Source of the DNA: Pelagibacter sp047722505 | GTDB lineage: Bacteria; Pseudomonadota; Alphaproteobacteria; Pelagibacterales; Pelagibacteraceae | Reading direction: 5' to 3' | DNA: 64,000 bases | Assembly: GCF_047722505.1 (NCBI RefSeq) | Contig: NZ_CP159814.1 | Span: 248,001-312,000 of the forward strand | Shown: piece by piece, positions 35,252 to 43,350 of the stretch | Layout of the letters: every line of letters starts with the position of its first letter | Position numbering within the stretch: position 1 is the stretch's first letter | Translations under genes and position numbers: made by a program | Notes under the pieces: generated by a model | Told to the model about the DNA's origin: nothing | The model's input: the letters and a program-made list of their open reading frames with translations, nothing else | Databases searched by the model: none

Positions 35252-36394
35252 TTAGATTTTTTGCAATCCATCGTTTAGTAGCTTTTGGTACATTGCATTA
35301 TCAGTTAAACCCTCACAACCAAATAAAAGTACACTTGATTGTTTATTTAGCTCTAACTTATCTAAGTATTCTTTATTGTTAAATGAGCCTATTAACGCAA
35401 TTATACCTGGCACAGCACATTCACCAGCTATTATTTTTTCATCAGATAAATGTTTTTCTGCTAGCAGTGCAACAGTAGTTGAGATTGCTTCATCTGGTAC
35501 GGTTAAGCAGTAGTTAGTAGAATTTTTTAAAATTTCCCAGGCAATACTTGAAACATCTCCACAAGACATTCCACCCATTATTGTTTCTTTTTTTATATCA
35601 ACAGTTGTAGGTTTATTATTCTTAATACTTTGAAATACACAGGCTGCATTTTCTGGTTCAACAGTAATAAACTTTGGGATATTTTTAGATAATTTTGCAA
35701 AGCCAGCAATCATTGCCGCTGCCATTCCCCCAACACCTGCTTGAAGAAATACGTGTGTTATTGAATTTGAGTTTATTTCATCTAAAATTTCTTTAACCAT
35801 TATTGTGTACCCAGCCATAATCAATTTTGGTACTTCTTTGTAACCTTCCCAAGACACATCTTGTACGATTTCCCAATTATTTGTATTAGATTGTTTAATG
35901 CATTCCTTTAATGAATTGTCATAATTCCCTTTAACTCTAATAACCTCAGCATCCAGATTACGCATGGCTTCAGCTCTAGACTCGCTAACAAATTCACTTA
36001 TAAATATTTTACATTTTAAACCTAGTCTTTGTGCACCCCATGCAACTGATCTTCCATGATTTCCTGCTGTAGCTGTCGAAACTGTTATGTTCTTTTTTTC
36101 ACTTGCAATCTTGTAAACAGCAAAGGCTCCACCTAATGCTTTAAATGATTTAAGTTCAAATCTTTTATCTTCATCCTTGTAGTAAATATTTTGGAATTTT
36201 AATTCATTGTTTAATTTATTTAATTTAATCAGTGGAGTAGGAGCGTAATTATCCCAGCTAGATATGGCCTCTATAGCTTCATCTATAAATTTTTCTGGTA
36301 ATTGAGTGAGTATATTTTCTTTATTAAAATTATACTCTTTATTTTCTAAAAAAGATGTAATGGACCAAAGGTCTTTCTGAAGAATTGATTTCAT
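35252..36394 (-). CDS. diaminopropionate ammonia-lyase-like PLP enzyme
   Basis: This fold-type II PLP enzyme resembles diaminopropionate ammonia-lyase (DpaL/YgeX), which turns 2,3-diaminopropionate into pyruvate and ammonia. The PLP lysine is in RFELKSFKALGG, preceded by APTPLIKLNKL. TATAGNHGRSVAWGAQRLG, GGMSCGDVSS and the glycine-rich QAGVGGMAAA phosphate-binding loop follow. ATG at 36394 is taken as the start; a TTG at 36406 would add four residues and overlap gmaS. It is directly downstream of gmaS. Related threonine or serine dehydratase activity is possible. Confidence 0.8.
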   Translation of the reverse strand: MKSILQKDLWSITSFLENKEYNFNKENILTQLPEKFIDEAIEAISSWDNYAPTPLIKLNKLNNELKFQNIYYKDEDKRFELKSFKALGGAFAVYKIASEKKNITVSTATAGNHGRSVAWGAQRLGLKCKIFISEFVSESRAEAMRNLDAEVIRVKGNYDNSLKECIKQSNTNNWEIVQDVSWEGYKEVPKLIMAGYTIMVKEILDEINSNSITHVFLQAGVGGMAAAMIAGFAKLSKNIPKFITVEPENAACVFQSIKNNKPTTVDIKKETIMGGMSCGDVSSIAWEILKNSTNYCLTVPDEAISTTVALLAEKHLSDEKIIAGECAVPGIIALIGSFNNKEYLDKLELNKQSSVLLFGCEGLTDNAMYQKLLNDGLQKI

Positions 36395-36399
36395 TTTTA

Positions 36400-37725
36400 T
36401 TAACAATCAAGAGTACTATTTTTTTCCCAGTGAGTTACTGAGCTTTTCTTATCAAATTTTTCTTCTTTGTTAAAATCTTTAATTTCTATATTTTTTAATT
36501 TTATGTAACTTGTTATAACATCATCTCCAAATGCTTCCTTAAGTTCTTTGCTATTTTGAAGAAAATTTAAAGCATCCTCAATTTCATTAGGTAATTTTTT
36601 TAAATTTGGGTAATTTTTGTAATCAGTGTACATATTACAAGTTAATGCTTCACCAGGGTTAATCTTATTATTTAAACCGTGAAGTCCTGCAGCAATAATA
36701 CCAGCTTGAAGTAAGTAGGGGTTAGATGAACCGTCCATTAATCTTAACTCAAATCGACCTGCATCTGGCACTCTAATCATATGTGTTCTGTTATTTCCTG
36801 TATAAGAAATACTACTTGGTGACCATGTTGCACCAGATTTTGTTGGTGGTGCATTTATTCTCCTATAGCTATTAATTGTTGGGTTAAAAAATGCAGAAAG
36901 TGGTTGGGCTAAATTCATTACACCTCCTAAGAAATTATAAGCAAGTTTACTTATACCAAGTTTATCACCGGTATCTAAAAATTTATTCTTGTCATTATTC
37001 CAAAGAGAAACATGAGCATGACAACCATTCCCAGTTAAATTACTAAAAGGTTTTGGCATAAATGTTGCTCTAAGCCCATGTTTTTCTGCTAAAGATTTTA
37101 CCATATATTTAAAGAAGACATGTCTATCTGCTGTAATTAAACAATCATCATAATCCCAATTCATTTCAAACTGTCCATTAGCATCCTCATGGTCATTTTG
37201 ATATGGATGCCATCCCATTTGAATCATGGCATTACAAATTTCTTTAATTAAATCATACCTTCGCATTAATGCTGATTGATCATAACAAGGTTTTGATTGA
37301 GTATCTCGTAGATCTGCAACACTTGAACCATCTTGAGAAATCAAAAAATATTCACACTCTACCCCAGATTTCATTTGTAATTCTTTTTTATTCAATTTAG
37401 CTATTTGCTCTTTAAGCATAACCCTTGGGGATGCTTTTACAGGTTTCCCACCCATCCATAAATCTGATGCAAGCCAACCAACTTCTTTATTCCAAGGTAA
37501 TTGAATTAAACTATCTGGATCTGGAATAGCAAACATATCTGTATCAGCAGGTGACATATCCAACCATGTTGCAAAGCCAGCAAAGCCAGCACCATTTTTT
37601 TGCATTTCTCTAATTGCTTCAGTTGGGACTAATTTTGATCTCAAGATACCAAATAAATCTACAAAGCTAATTAAGAAGTATTTAATCTTTTTTACTTTAG
37701 CAATTTTAGATAAATTTTTTGCCAT
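36400..37725 (-). CDS. gmaS: gamma-glutamylmethylamide synthetase (GlnT/GS-III-like)
   Basis: This enzyme of the glutamine synthetase superfamily (441 residues) ligates methylamine to glutamate with ATP, the entry step of the N-methylglutamate pathway. The segment GAGFAGFATWLDMSPADTDMFAIPDP spread over about 45-70 is characteristic of GmaS/GlnT. GVECEYFLI, QNDHEDANGQFEMNW and NGCHAHVSLW supply the metal and glutamate sites. Its ATG overlaps the stop of a 50-residue membrane protein (TAATG). The mgsABC and amt genes upstream in the same array strongly support methylamine rather than ammonia as the substrate. Confidence 0.88.
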   Translation of the reverse strand: MAKNLSKIAKVKKIKYFLISFVDLFGILRSKLVPTEAIREMQKNGAGFAGFATWLDMSPADTDMFAIPDPDSLIQLPWNKEVGWLASDLWMGGKPVKASPRVMLKEQIAKLNKKELQMKSGVECEYFLISQDGSSVADLRDTQSKPCYDQSALMRRYDLIKEICNAMIQMGWHPYQNDHEDANGQFEMNWDYDDCLITADRHVFFKYMVKSLAEKHGLRATFMPKPFSNLTGNGCHAHVSLWNNDKNKFLDTGDKLGISKLAYNFLGGVMNLAQPLSAFFNPTINSYRRINAPPTKSGATWSPSSISYTGNNRTHMIRVPDAGRFELRLMDGSSNPYLLQAGIIAAGLHGLNNKINPGEALTCNMYTDYKNYPNLKKLPNEIEDALNFLQNSKELKEAFGDDVITSYIKLKNIEIKDFNKEEKFDKKSSVTHWEKNSTLDC

Positions 37726-37877
37726 TATCTTAAAAAAGAAAAAATAGCTTCCTTGTAATAGATTAAATTTCCACCAATAATAATTATTATAGCTGTAATA
37801 ACCCCATACTTTGCTTTTGGAAAAACTACACCAATCATTTTGCTTGGTCTTTGATCCTCGTTATTATTTTCAGTCAT
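37725..37877 (-). CDS. 50-residue single-span membrane protein, unknown
   Basis: This short frame was found by hand between gmaS and a terminator. It encodes a polar N-terminus (MTENNNEDQRPSK), then one membrane span (about residues 25-41, VITAIIIIIGG and following) and a short tail ending FSFLR. The stop shares one base with the gmaS start, a strong sign that it is translated and coupled. Nothing similar is recognised. It may be a small partner of Amt or of a membrane-associated GmaS complex; that is inference from position only. Confidence 0.6.
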   Translation of the reverse strand: MTENNNEDQRPSKMIGVVFPKAKYGVITAIIIIIGGNLIYYKEAIFSFLR

Positions 37878-37892
37878 ATTGAATTTCTATAT

Positions 37893-37922
37893 AAAAAAGG
37901 GCACCACAATTATGTAGTGCCC
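37893..37922 (-). terminator. intrinsic terminator downstream of amt and its small partner
   Basis: Read on the minus strand, GGGCACTACA (37922-37913) pairs with TGTGGTGCCC (37908-37899) over a TAAT loop, including one G-T pair, followed by six Ts (37898-37893). It separates amt and the 74-residue gene from the 50-residue gene and gmaS, so gmaS needs its own promoter or readthrough. Confidence 0.85.
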
Positions 37923-37937
37923 AAAGTTTATTTTATA

Positions 37938-38162
37938 TTACCAGTCGGTAATATTTCTTTTATGATCATTAGCACCATGTCTTTTTCTAGCCAATCTTGA
38001 GAGTTTTTCACTCTCAGATCTAGCAGTCAAAACATGCCAGCCAATCCAAAAAACTACACCAAGAATAACTAGTAAAGTTTCAGTGGATCCAGCTCCCGGA
38101 TAAACTGCTCCGACAACCTCTTTTGCACTTAAATGATCTATCCAGTTTGTAACTGTAGCCAT
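37938..38162 (-). CDS. 74-residue single-span membrane protein, unknown
   Basis: The protein has a soluble N-terminus (MATVTNWIDHLSAKE), one membrane span (about 28-45, ETLLVILGVVFWIGWHVLTA) and a basic C-terminal tail (RLARKRHGANDHKRN). It starts 11 bases after amt behind an AGGAGAA ribosome site and is followed at once by a terminator. Position and strong translation signal suggest a small accessory subunit of the Amt transporter. No family is recognised. Confidence 0.7.
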   Translation of the reverse strand: MATVTNWIDHLSAKEVVGAVYPGAGSTETLLVILGVVFWIGWHVLTARSESEKLSRLARKRHGANDHKRNITDW

Positions 38163-38173
38163 ATTTTTCTCCT

Positions 38174-39574
38174 TTACCTAGTTGAAGAGGCGACCGCTTT
38201 TTCAGCTTCTCTATCGTCCTCCATTATTTCATAGTCTAGTCCTGCTATTTCAACTTCACGTGGTATCCTTAATTTACCAAAAGCGCTTAGTATTCTAGCA
38301 ATAACGTAGCCTGGTAGCATTCCAAGAACTCCGAACATTATAATTGCTCCAAGAAATTGCCCCAGTGGATTGATTGATGCATAAGTTGATCCGTCCCACA
38401 TAGCTCCAACATTATATCCAGATGCTGGGTAACCATTTAAAACAAATCCACAAATTATAAGACCAACAACACCTGCATAACCATGTACTGCTACTGCACC
38501 AACTGCATCATCAATTTTGAACTTACGTTCAACCCAGTAATGCATTTTGTATGCTATAACAACACCGATCGCACCAATAAGCATTGCTTGTATCGGGTGA
38601 TACAAATCATTACCTGCAGATGCACAGATGATCCCAGCTAGTCCACTTGAGTAAGTCCAGAATGGATCACCTTTAGCGACCACGTATCCAGCCAATAATC
38701 CACCTGATAATGACATCAGAAAGTTATAGGTTATTCCGCTCAGTGTGGTTGGGGTTACATATATATTTGTTGCTGTCCAGTACGTTACACCTTCCATTCC
38801 ATACTCAGGTCCAAGATCAAATATCGGTATATTACATGCCGCATAAAATCCCCAGAAACCAGTATAGATTAAAAATAATCCAACTGTGACTAGCCATGGG
38901 TTTCTTGGTCCTATATTTCTTGGTTCACCACTTGATGAGAACTTTCCAATTCTAGGTCCTAAAACGATTAGAACACCTAGAGCAAAACCACCCGCAATTG
39001 CGTGAATTACTCCTGATGCGTAAGCGTCATGATATCCTAAAATTTTAAGCATCCATCCATCAAAGTGCCATCCCCAAGCAGCATCAATTACCCAGAAGCA
39101 CGAACCAATTGCAATTGCTAAAATACCAAATGCAAAAGTTGTAATTCTTTCAATGATTGCTCCAGAAACAATTGAAGCAGCTGTCCATGAAAATAGTAAG
39201 AATGCAGCCCAGAATACTCCACTTATACGGTCACCTAAGTTGACAGCCATAAATTCAGTATTTGCTACATACCATTTCGCACTAAAAGTACTTTCGTCAG
39301 TAATTAATGCTGAACTCTCATTCATTATTGATGGAGCTATCCCCGGTCCTGTTGGGAATGCCCAGTAAATCCACCAACCAAAGAAAAACCAGGTTACCGT
39401 TACTAATGGTATTACCATGGTATTTTTCATTAAAGTGTGTTGGTGATGTTTATAACGCGAGGCTCCAACTTCATACATACAAAACCCGACGTGAATCAGG
39501 AACATTAATACTACTGTTACCCAGTAGTAAAATTCTGTAAATATAACTGTAAGAGCGCCTAATTGATCATCCAT
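38174..39574 (-). CDS. amt: Amt-family ammonium/methylammonium transporter
   Basis: This 466-residue membrane channel has eleven or more hydrophobic segments. The twin-histidine pore can be assigned: SGVIHAIAG (with the preceding Asp of DAYASG) and VAVHGYAGVVGL. The N-terminus lacks an obvious cleaved signal and differs from E. coli AmtB. No glnK gene is adjacent. Its place inside a gmaS-mgs array suggests uptake of methylammonium as well as ammonium, though pore specificity cannot be read by eye. A long GAGAGAGAGA-type ribosome site lies in the upstream gap. Confidence 0.9.
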   Translation of the reverse strand: MDDQLGALTVIFTEFYYWVTVVLMFLIHVGFCMYEVGASRYKHHQHTLMKNTMVIPLVTVTWFFFGWWIYWAFPTGPGIAPSIMNESSALITDESTFSAKWYVANTEFMAVNLGDRISGVFWAAFLLFSWTAASIVSGAIIERITTFAFGILAIAIGSCFWVIDAAWGWHFDGWMLKILGYHDAYASGVIHAIAGGFALGVLIVLGPRIGKFSSSGEPRNIGPRNPWLVTVGLFLIYTGFWGFYAACNIPIFDLGPEYGMEGVTYWTATNIYVTPTTLSGITYNFLMSLSGGLLAGYVVAKGDPFWTYSSGLAGIICASAGNDLYHPIQAMLIGAIGVVIAYKMHYWVERKFKIDDAVGAVAVHGYAGVVGLIICGFVLNGYPASGYNVGAMWDGSTYASINPLGQFLGAIIMFGVLGMLPGYVIARILSAFGKLRIPREVEIAGLDYEIMEDDREAEKAVASSTR

Positions 39575-39703
39575 AATCTCTCTCTCTCCTTGTTAATTTA
39601 GGAAAGCTTACGAGATTTTAATAGGTGTGACAAACTATACAGTGCTTAAATAGATAAGCAATGACGTTATATTTAAAAAAATAATCAACCTTTGATTGAT
39701 GGA

Positions 39704-40105
39704 CTAAAACTTAAGGTAAGCTTTTTTCAAATCAACAAGAGGGTGCTTTTTAGACATTTGAAACTTAACTAAAAGCTCTCTTGCAATCATATCCCTGTCT
39801 TGTTGGTTATTAGGTAATTTGATTGATTTTGGAATTGTAACCCAACCATTTGCATTTCTGCAAAATACAGCAGGTCTGTCCTCTTCATAACCCATATGAA
39901 TATCTTCTAACCAGTTAAGATCATCCCATCCCATAGCTTCTACATATTTTTTTAAGAATGGAGTCATCTTCTTATAATCAGGTAATAGGTTAACGTCATA
40001 TCTATAACCGATATGTTGCCCAATCATTTTTTCTCTAGCAGTCTCTTTAGATTTTCCACCTAGATTTTCTTTTTTTACTTTTGTTTTTGTTTTTTTCTTA
40101 ACCAT
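39704..40105 (-). CDS. unknown 133-residue protein of the mgs cluster
   Basis: The protein opens with a lysine-rich tract (MVKKKTKTKVKKENLGGKSK), then a mixed alpha/beta stretch (REKMIGQHIGYRYDVNLLPDYKK, residues about 24-46). It ends VKFQMSKKHPLVDLKKAYLKF. There is no signal peptide, cysteine cluster or known cofactor motif. It starts nine bases after mgsC and is followed by a 129-base gap before amt. The similar lysine-rich start on MgsC hints that the two proteins work or localise together. Family not recognised. Confidence 0.65.
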   Translation of the reverse strand: MVKKKTKTKVKKENLGGKSKETAREKMIGQHIGYRYDVNLLPDYKKMTPFLKKYVEAMGWDDLNWLEDIHMGYEEDRPAVFCRNANGWVTIPKSIKLPNNQQDRDMIARELLVKFQMSKKHPLVDLKKAYLKF

Positions 40106-40114
40106 ATTTACCTC

Positions 40115-41539
40115 TTATATTTTGTGATAGTTATCAACACCAACAGTGAAGTTAGTTCCTGTTAATGGAACTTTGGCTAATGCAGATGATTCCATTGTTA
40201 GAGCAGCTAAATCTTCAGGTTCTAAAGAGTGAATATTAGTTTTACCACAAGCTCTTGCTAAAAGTTGAGCCTCTAATGTCATTGCATGAAGGTAATTATA
40301 AACTCTTAATGCAGCATCATCAGGATTTAATCTAGCTCTTAATTTAGGATCTTGTGTTGCAACACCAACTGGGCAACGACCAGTATGACAGTGATAACAT
40401 TCACCAGCTTTTACACCCATTTCTTTTTCAAAGTTTGCTTCTGGTATATCTTTATTACAGTTTAAAGCCATTAAAGCGCCAGTCCCAATTGCTATTGCAT
40501 CAGCACCTAGAGCTAAAGCCTTTGCCATATCAGCACCATCTCTAACACCACCTGCGTAAATTAAAGTTACTTGTCCAGTTTTACCAACATCATCAATAGC
40601 TCTTCTAGCTTCTCTGATTGCAGCAATTCCAGGAATTCCAGTATTTGCAGCAGCTATATGAGGGCCGGCTCCTGTTGAACCTTCCATACCATCTAAAAAT
40701 ATTGAGTCTGGATTACATTTTGCAGCCATACGAACATCATCATAAACTTTTGATGCACCTAGTTTTAACTGAATTGGAACTTTGTTTTTTGTAAGTTGTC
40801 TTAATTCTTCAACTTTTAAAGCTAGATCATCTGGACCTAACCAGTCCGGGTGTCTTGCTGGAGATCTTTGATCAATACCAGATGGTAGAGATCTCATTTC
40901 TGCAACTTGATCAGTAACTTTTTGACCCATTAAATGTCCACCCATTCCAACTTTTTGTCCTTGGCCAATAAATACCTCAATTGCATCAGCTAGTTGAGCG
41001 TGATGAGGATTAAAACCATATCTTGATTGGATACATTGGTAATACCATTTTTCAGAATATCTTCTCTCATCTGGAATCATTCCACCTTCACCTGAACATG
41101 TCGCGCTTCCAGCCATTGTTGCTCCTCTTGCTAAAGCAGTTTTTGCTTCATAAGAAAGTGCTCCAAAACTCATACCTGTAATATATACTGGTATATCTAG
41201 TTCAATTGGGTTTTCACAATTTGGTCCAATAATAGTCTTTGTTTCACATTTTTCTCTGTAACCTTCAATTACAAATCTTGTAAGAGTTCCTGGTAAAAAT
41301 ACCAAGTCATCAAATGTAGGAATTTTTTTCATTAATGCCATTCCACGCATTCGGTATCTTCCAAGTTGAGCTTTAATATGAATATCATCTATAACTTCAG
41401 GAGTAAAAATAGCGTTATGACCTAATAGACTTTTGTTTCTTTTACCTTCTTCGTGTGCATGAACATCAGCTTTTCCACCAACACTTCCATTAGTTTTCTT
41501 TAGTTTTTTACTATTTTTTTTAACTTTCTTTTTAGCCAT
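40115..41539 (-). CDS. mgsC: N-methylglutamate synthase subunit C (glutamate-synthase FMN domain, GlxD-like)
   Basis: The 474-residue protein corresponds to the FMN/Fe-S synthase domain of glutamate synthase. ITGMSFGALSYEAK, LKLGASKVYDD, and IYAGGVRDGADMAKALALGADAIAIG form the FMN barrel. CYHCHTGRCPVGVATQ supplies the three cysteines of the [3Fe-4S] cluster. With MgsA and MgsB it should transfer methylamine from gamma-glutamylmethylamide to give N-methylglutamate. An extra basic N-terminal tail (KKKVKKNSKKLKK) is unusual. Its ATG overlaps the mgsB stop by one base. Confidence 0.86.
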   Translation of the reverse strand: MAKKKVKKNSKKLKKTNGSVGGKADVHAHEEGKRNKSLLGHNAIFTPEVIDDIHIKAQLGRYRMRGMALMKKIPTFDDLVFLPGTLTRFVIEGYREKCETKTIIGPNCENPIELDIPVYITGMSFGALSYEAKTALARGATMAGSATCSGEGGMIPDERRYSEKWYYQCIQSRYGFNPHHAQLADAIEVFIGQGQKVGMGGHLMGQKVTDQVAEMRSLPSGIDQRSPARHPDWLGPDDLALKVEELRQLTKNKVPIQLKLGASKVYDDVRMAAKCNPDSIFLDGMEGSTGAGPHIAAANTGIPGIAAIREARRAIDDVGKTGQVTLIYAGGVRDGADMAKALALGADAIAIGTGALMALNCNKDIPEANFEKEMGVKAGECYHCHTGRCPVGVATQDPKLRARLNPDDAALRVYNYLHAMTLEAQLLARACGKTNIHSLEPEDLAALTMESSALAKVPLTGTNFTVGVDNYHKI

Positions 41540-42393
41540 TAGATAGCTCCTTTCTTTTCATGAGGTTCTAGATTATCATAGTTCCAAAGTTTTTTCCCTG
41601 CGACTATTTTTGTCATTTTACTGACGTCAAATTTTTCACCTATCTCTGCAACTTTTAATTTTCTTTTTAACCAATCTTGATCACTGTCTGTAAGGTCTGA
41701 TGGAACAGCATCACTTCCAAACGATCCTATTTTTCCACCAATGAATATTGTTCCATCATACATTGAGTCACCTAAATTTATTCCAACATCACCTAGAATA
41801 ATAATTCTTCCTCTTTGCATCATAAAACCAGTGAATGCTCCAGCATCACCACCAACAATGATAGTTCCACCTTTCATGTCAATACCAGTTCTTGCACCAA
41901 CACTTCCTTTGCAAATTAAATCACCACCTCTTATAGCGGCACCAAAGCAAGATCCTGCATTTTTTTCTATAACAACTTTTCCTGCCATTAAGTTTTCAGC
42001 ACAAGACCAGCCAACTCTACCATTAATTCTAACAGTAGGTCCATCACAAGAACCCATACCAAAATAACCCAAACTTCCTTCAAAAATTAAGTTTAATTTA
42101 TTTAAAATACCAACACCCAAACTATGTTTTCCTTGAGGGTTTTTAATAACAATTGTTCCAAAACCTTGGCTCATTAAGTTGTCAATTTCTTTATTAGCTT
42201 CTGGAGCTGTCATTTCTTTAACATCTAGATCTGTTCTTTTATTAAAATCTACATCATAAGTTCCAAAATAATAAAGATTTTCACCTTCGTCAGGATTAAA
42301 AAACTTTTGCTGAGTTCTTCCTGTTAAAACTTCTGTGTGCATACCCATTGACTGGGACTTTGTTTTTTTCTCTGTAGTCTTTAAATTTGCCAT
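41539..42393 (-). CDS. mgsB: N-methylglutamate synthase subunit B (GXGXG domain, GlxC-like)
   Basis: The 284-residue protein is the beta-helix (GXGXG) domain that is the C-terminal third of large glutamate synthase subunits. It is built from repeats such as GSLGYFGMGSCDG, GDLICKGSVGARTG, GGTIIVGGDAGAFTG and GRIIILGDVGINLG. It is structural, linking the amidotransferase and synthase parts. Overlaps of 13 bases with mgsA and one base with mgsC show a tightly coupled three-subunit set. A split version of GltB like this is typical of the N-methylglutamate pathway. Confidence 0.88.
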   Translation of the reverse strand: MANLKTTEKKTKSQSMGMHTEVLTGRTQQKFFNPDEGENLYYFGTYDVDFNKRTDLDVKEMTAPEANKEIDNLMSQGFGTIVIKNPQGKHSLGVGILNKLNLIFEGSLGYFGMGSCDGPTVRINGRVGWSCAENLMAGKVVIEKNAGSCFGAAIRGGDLICKGSVGARTGIDMKGGTIIVGGDAGAFTGFMMQRGRIIILGDVGINLGDSMYDGTIFIGGKIGSFGSDAVPSDLTDSDQDWLKRKLKVAEIGEKFDVSKMTKIVAGKKLWNYDNLEPHEKKGAI

Positions 42394-43325
42394 ACTTTTA
42401 CCTCTCCATCATATGGATCATATGTATCAATTTCTTGAGGAAGAATTGCTCTAATTGCAATTTCTTCAGATCCCATTGCTATTAAATTATCAGATTCATA
42501 AAGAACTAATGGTTTTGCTGCCATTGTATCTTTTGCCATTCCCAATGAGTCTTTTGTTGCAACAAAGTAAGTAAATACTCCATCAAGACCTGTTAAAGAA
42601 TCTTTCATACCTTCTTCAAGGGTTGCACCATCTCTCAATTTTTTTGCTAGGTATACTGCAATTAATTCTGAATCACATTCAGACATAAATCTCATACCTT
42701 CGTTTTCTAGCATTCTTCTATTATTCCAATAATTTGTTAATTGACCATTGTGAACTACAGACACATCACTAAATGGATATCCCCAAAAAGGGTGGGCTGA
42801 TTTAATATCTACACCAGATTCAGTTGCCATCCTTGCATGGCCGATTGCATGTGTCCCCACAACTTTATCTAAATTATATCTATCACAAACGTCTTTTGCA
42901 TTACCCAAATCTTTAATAACCTCTAAAGACTTACCCATAGAAAGAATTTCAACACCAGGAACACTCTCGATTTTTCTAGAAAACTCCCTTAAGTCTTTTT
43001 CATCATAACTGACCTCATATCTTAAAGAGTAGGGAAGTATTCTTTCTTCTTTAATAATTTTTGCACCCATACCTAAGATATATGACTTAACTGTTTTAAT
43101 TCTTTCGTCATAAACAGAAGTTTCTTCACTTACAGACGAACTACCTTCACCAACATTTTCTCCAACTTTAAAACGCATAATGAAATTTTTTCCATCTGTA
43201 TCTCCATAAAGAGCATAACCAGTAGAATCCTCTCCTCTATGCTTTAATGCCTGAAGCATTCCTTGCAATTGAGTTCCGATATTTACTGATTTATCTTTAT
43301 AAATTAATCCCGCTATTCCACACAT
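42381..43325 (-). CDS. mgsA: N-methylglutamate synthase subunit A (class II amidotransferase, GlxB-like)
   Basis: This 314-residue Ntn-type amidotransferase has the nucleophile Cys2 (MCGIAGLI), exposed after Met removal. LKHRGEDSTGYALYG, GHARMATESGVDIKSAHPFWG and SVVHNGQLTN form the family core. SECDSELIAVYL follows. In this complex it would release methylamine from gamma-glutamylmethylamide rather than ammonia from glutamine. It heads the mgsA-mgsB-mgsC set, 25 bases after the GS-like gene. General glutamate synthase function is the main alternative. Confidence 0.87.
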   Translation of the reverse strand: MCGIAGLIYKDKSVNIGTQLQGMLQALKHRGEDSTGYALYGDTDGKNFIMRFKVGENVGEGSSSVSEETSVYDERIKTVKSYILGMGAKIIKEERILPYSLRYEVSYDEKDLREFSRKIESVPGVEILSMGKSLEVIKDLGNAKDVCDRYNLDKVVGTHAIGHARMATESGVDIKSAHPFWGYPFSDVSVVHNGQLTNYWNNRRMLENEGMRFMSECDSELIAVYLAKKLRDGATLEEGMKDSLTGLDGVFTYFVATKDSLGMAKDTMAAKPLVLYESDNLIAMGSEEIAIRAILPQEIDTYDPYDGEVKVWQI

Positions 43326-43350
43326 ATATTTCTCCTATTTCTATTAAAGA

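Noticed and set aside
41741..42067. 108-residue plus-strand frame opposite mgsB
   Set aside because: It is a proline-rich antisense shadow of the glycine-rich GXGXG repeats; mgsB itself is unmistakable.
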